A model generated the notes under the pieces. It was not told the DNA's origin. It ran no database searches and was given only the letters and a program-made list of their open reading frames with translations. The position numbers were made by a program, and so were the translations under genes. Shown here piece by piece: positions 60,890 through 64,000 of a DNA stretch of 64,000 nucleotides. The DNA is from Talinum fruticosum (Eukaryota > Streptophyta > Magnoliopsida > Caryophyllales > Talinaceae): assembly GCA_021018815.1 (NCBI GenBank), contig JAITYX010000083.1, forward strand, positions 682,001 through 746,000, written 5' to 3'. Position 1 is the first letter of the stretch; the number at the start of each line of letters is the position of its first letter.

Positions 60890-62539
60890 TAGGGTTGAGC
60901 ATGGATCGATTCGATTCGATTTGGGGGATTTTGGTTCTATTAATCGGATTTTTCAATTCCCAAAAATGTAAACCGAAACCGTAACTAGATAAACCGGTTA
61001 ACTGGAAATCGGTTAATCGGATTTTTCGATTTGGTTCACTAGTGAACCGAACCGCTCCTGCCACAATAAATATGGGTTCAATTTTTAAAATTTTTAAGGT
61101 GCGATCGACCACCGCCTTTTTTAGGTGCAGCCATTTCCTCTCTCTCGCCAGTAAGCAACTTGAATGGAGTTAATACTAGGGGTGTGCAAAACCGGTTAAC
61201 CGCGTTTCGATTAACGGAATTTCGGATAGTGAAAACCCCGAACCGTAACCGATCCGATTTTTCCGGTTAACCGATATTTCGATTAATCGAATTTTCGGAT
61301 CGGAAAATTTCCGATCCGTAACCGAACCGAAAAGTTCGGTTAACCGGAAAAATCATATCGGTTTATGGTTAACCGTTATTAGAAAAAATAAATTTACAAT
61401 TCTACAAAATTAAATCCAAAAAATTGTTTCGCCAGACAAGTTGCAACATTAGAAAAATGAATTCGGTTTTAGTAGCAAAACAAATTGTTCTCGAACTCGA
61501 ACTATAATACACAAAACAAAGTCAAGCGGCAGCAAGTAGCGAGCAACACCGGACCAGCGACAGAACCGAACAAATTGTTTATACACCAAACACGAATTCG
61601 CCAAAAAAAAAGAGAGAAGGGGGAACTCGAGTCGAACCGAGCGTCGCCGGCCGGTGATCGTCGATAGATCGCCGATTGCCGCAGAACGAGGGCGAGAGGG
61701 GGAGGCGAGAGGGAGAGAGAGAGAGGAGGGGAGCGACGACAACCGAGTGAGAGAAGCTGCAGCAAGAGAGTGAGAGGAGCGTCACCGACCCGATATCGCT
61801 CGGTAGGTCGCCGGTTGCAGCAAGAGAGAAGAGGGGAGTTGGGTGGCCACCGAGCGAGAGAACCGCAGCAGACAACGCAAGAGAGTAAGGGAGGAGCGGC
61901 GCATGAGAAGAGAACGAGGGTTTCAATTTTAAAGCGTTTTATATTTTTAATAAAAATCGGTTCGATTATCCGAAAATTTTCATATTGCGAACCGTAACCG
62001 AACCGTGAACCGAAAAAATTCCGGTTAACCAAACCGATTTTTCTAAATAAATTAATCGGTTAACGGCTTTTTGTATCGGTTTTTGGTTTTTCGGATCGAT
62101 TTTTCGATTTCGATTTTTTTGCACACTCCTAGTTAATACCATTAGCTTAATAAAACCATCGATTTAAAGTTAAAACTTTTGGCAATACCCCTCTCTCTCT
62201 CTGCGAATGCCTCTCTATCTGTCTAACCCTAGCATCCGCCTCCTCCGTGCGCCAATATCAAGGCCTAAGGCCTAAGGCCCAAGGCCCACCGGCCACTGCC
62301 CCGATCAGCCGGAACCTACTCAAATTACACACAACGCAAAAAAACCACATATTTTAACTTAATATTTCACTTAAAAAATACTTAAAAATTATCAGAGTTG
62401 GTTTGGTTAACCGATGGTTTCAAATAGTGAATCATAACCGAAACCGGATAAACCAGGTTAACCGGATATCGGTTAACCAAATTTTTAAATCAGTTTAATT
62501 TTACCGGTTTTTCGATTCCGATTTTTCTGCTCACCCTTA
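60890..62539. mobile_element. Outer hAT-like non-autonomous element, split by a second insertion
   Basis: Flanked by identical 8-bp ATAGCTGG at 60882-60889 and 62540-62547. The left end TAGGGTTGAGCA and the reverse complement of the right end TAAGGGTGAGCA form a terminal inverted repeat of hAT type. Without the inner element its own length is about 690 bp. It carries GGTTAACCGG-type subterminal words and no transposase. Confidence 0.8.
61177..62131. mobile_element. Inner hAT-like non-autonomous element
   Basis: A 955-bp element flanked by identical 8-bp GTTAATAC at 61169-61176 and 62132-62139. Its ends TAGGGGTGTGCAAAA and TAGGAGTGTGCAAAA (right end reversed) match at 14 of 15 positions. Subterminal regions are rich in GGTTAACCG words on both strands; the middle is GC-richer with GAGAG and CGCCGG words. 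Open frames in the middle (61449-62032) show no transposase motif. It sits inside the outer element, so it is the younger insertion. Confidence 0.85.
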
Positions 62540-62547
62540 ATAGCTGG

Positions 62548-63060
62548 TGAATACTCCACATTCACATTAATAATTAATTATAATATTGAAAATTTGGTAT
62601 ATTTAAAGTATGTAACAAATGAATTGAAGCTAATAAGTATCTTATATAAAGACATATATCACAACTTGGAAAATACAGCGTACAATTGGTATACAACACA
62701 CAAAGAAGTGAGCAAGCAAAGCATACATAAGCAAGAAGCCCGTACGGGTGTTGTAGCCTTCTGCATAACATTATAACACATATATGGTGTAGAACATAGA
62801 AATAGAAAAGACATTAGGATTAGATTTGGATCATTAATTGATCCTTCCACACTGCATTTAGTAACTTGATCGCAAGCGCAAACACTAGCACACCAAGCAT
62901 AGGCTACTTCACCAAAAAAGATATGGAAGCACCCAAAAGATTCTGGGAGCTGCCAACATATACCACCATCAAGCATTCTCGAAAAAGACTCGCGTGATAA
63001 TGCAGGCACAACAACGCTAATAGAAGACAAGGGTTATTGATGTAATTTTCTTGTGTAATT
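62548..63060. other. Spacer with an unrecognised minus-strand open frame
   Basis: A 123-codon minus-strand frame at 62659-63030 is Cys-rich in its middle. It matches no family I know and has no clear promoter or splice partner. It could also be part of an LTR whose end lies near 63124. Confidence 0.3.
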
Positions 63061-64000
63061 CCTCTTATAAATATAGTGTCGGGGCTCCTAAATTGAGTGA
63101 CTCACATAAACCTAAATCTTCACATAATATTGGAGCCATTGATTCCTTAACCTTTTCAAAACAAAAATACAAATTAGTTTTTTTCCAAAACCTTAGTTGT
63201 TCATGGTGTCACCAACAACTCCTCCTCCTCCTCATGGCATCCCAACCGTTGGGTTAGGGACCCGATCGCTGGTGGCTGGTATTTCCGCCCCACAGTGAGT
63301 CCGCTCGCCACCTTCGTTACCCCTTCCGGTGTCCATGGCTCCGTCTCGGTGTTTGCTCGCTTCCACACCTTGGCATCTCCCTCCCGAAATCCTTTTCTTT
63401 CCTTAGCCACTGCCGCCGTGCCACCTGTGCGGGCATCGCCAAGTCTCCCGGCCACCTCTTCTCTTCTCTCTCTTCCTCGACCATTGTTGCCCAGCCGTCT
63501 GCGTTGCCTCTACACTTGCCCTCTTCTCTTTTCTATTCGAAGAGGCTTGCTATTGCCCCTTCCGTTCCGACGTACACCTAGGTGGCTGCTCCACCCTTGG
63601 GGCAATATGGGTTTTATGCTCCTCCACTCGTCCAGCCTTACCTCCGGGTTGAATGCTGATGTTTCGTGTCCTGTTTGACACAATGATGACTTGGGGTTCC
63701 CTCAAATTAACTCTAACTTATGGACTCTAAATATAAAACTTTTGTGACCATCGTTCTTGAAACTATTGATGATTTATTTTCCTGCAAGACGCAAGTCATC
63801 TCTTTTTGGTGATGCACCAACTACTTGGTTTTCTCGGATGGGTCCGTTATTTAACCACCTCTCTTTGTCGCTCTATCTCCGAGAACGCAACAACCTAACC
63901 CCGTGCATAGTCTTTAGTTTCGTTTGGATCAACTCATTGGGATTTGGCCTTTTGCTACGGTTTCTAAAAATCATCTCACTAAGATTCAAGACTTGCCAAA
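63061..64000 (+). mobile_element. Possible LTR end and leader of a Copia-like retroelement, cut by the window
   Basis: A TATA-like TTATAAATATAG at 63065 is followed 55 bases later by CACA, then ATATTGGAGCCATTGATTCC, which looks like the usual plant primer-binding context (TGGTATCAGAGCC) with an internal loss. A Met-start frame beginning VSPTTPPPP near 63203 is broken in several frames. No gag, integrase or reverse-transcriptase motif is seen before the window ends, so the call is weak. Confidence 0.35.

Noticed and set aside
61449..62032. Overlapping open frames inside the inner hAT-like element
   Set aside because: Low-complexity Arg/Ser/Leu translations on both strands, with no transposase or BED/hATC motif.
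1..64000. CRISPR arrays, bacterial operons or ribosome binding sites
   Set aside because: The whole window is intron-bearing plant nuclear DNA; no spaced direct-repeat arrays of that kind are present.

Overview
This window is eukaryotic nuclear DNA from a flowering plant, most likely a eudicot; the species cannot be named from sequence alone. The evidence is intron-rich genes with GT-AG borders, plant-only families (a UGT74-type glycosyltransferase, a class I formin, an S-like RNase, a DOMON/cytochrome b561 protein) and AT-rich spacers full of small transposon relics and microsatellites. Ten protein-coding loci could be assembled exon by exon.

Layout. 2.3-8.3 kb (+): CTP synthase, 21 exons. 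9.6-13.0 kb (+): MutY-type adenine DNA glycosylase, 7 exons. 15.9-19.1 kb (+): DOMON plus cytochrome b561 protein, 4 exons. 20.4-22.5 kb (-): RNA polymerase III subunit RPC9, with a probable leader exon near 23.7 kb. 25.3-28.4 kb (-): RNS2-type RNase T2, 8 exons, one of only 4 nt. 29.5-35.9 kb (+): Mediator subunit MED19, with a 3-kb intron in its leader. 44.3-48.8 kb (+): class I formin close to FH1. 49.7-54.6 kb (-): double-hotdog acyl-CoA thioesterase, with a second copy of its promoter and first exon at 57.4-57.8 kb. 59.1-60.6 kb (+): UGT74-like glycosyltransferase. 60.9-62.5 kb: two nested hAT-like elements. 63.1-64.0 kb: possible start of an LTR retroelement. The genes are unrelated housekeeping and cell-wall or membrane functions and do not form a pathway or cluster.

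Data quality. Five loci plus the duplicated thioesterase exon carry single-base frame breaks: fourteen in all, thirteen reading as one missing base and one as an extra base. Nearly all lie in or next to short homopolymer runs, while splice sites and conserved residues on both sides are intact. This looks like residual homopolymer error in the assembly rather than decay of several genes at once. Frames below are described with that reading and each break is listed.

Most notable: the 4-nt exon in the RNS2 active site, the duplicated thioesterase first exon, the two nested hAT-like insertions with clean 8-bp target duplications, and the Asn-Gly-rich tail after CTP synthase. I found no sign of a wholly new multigene system.
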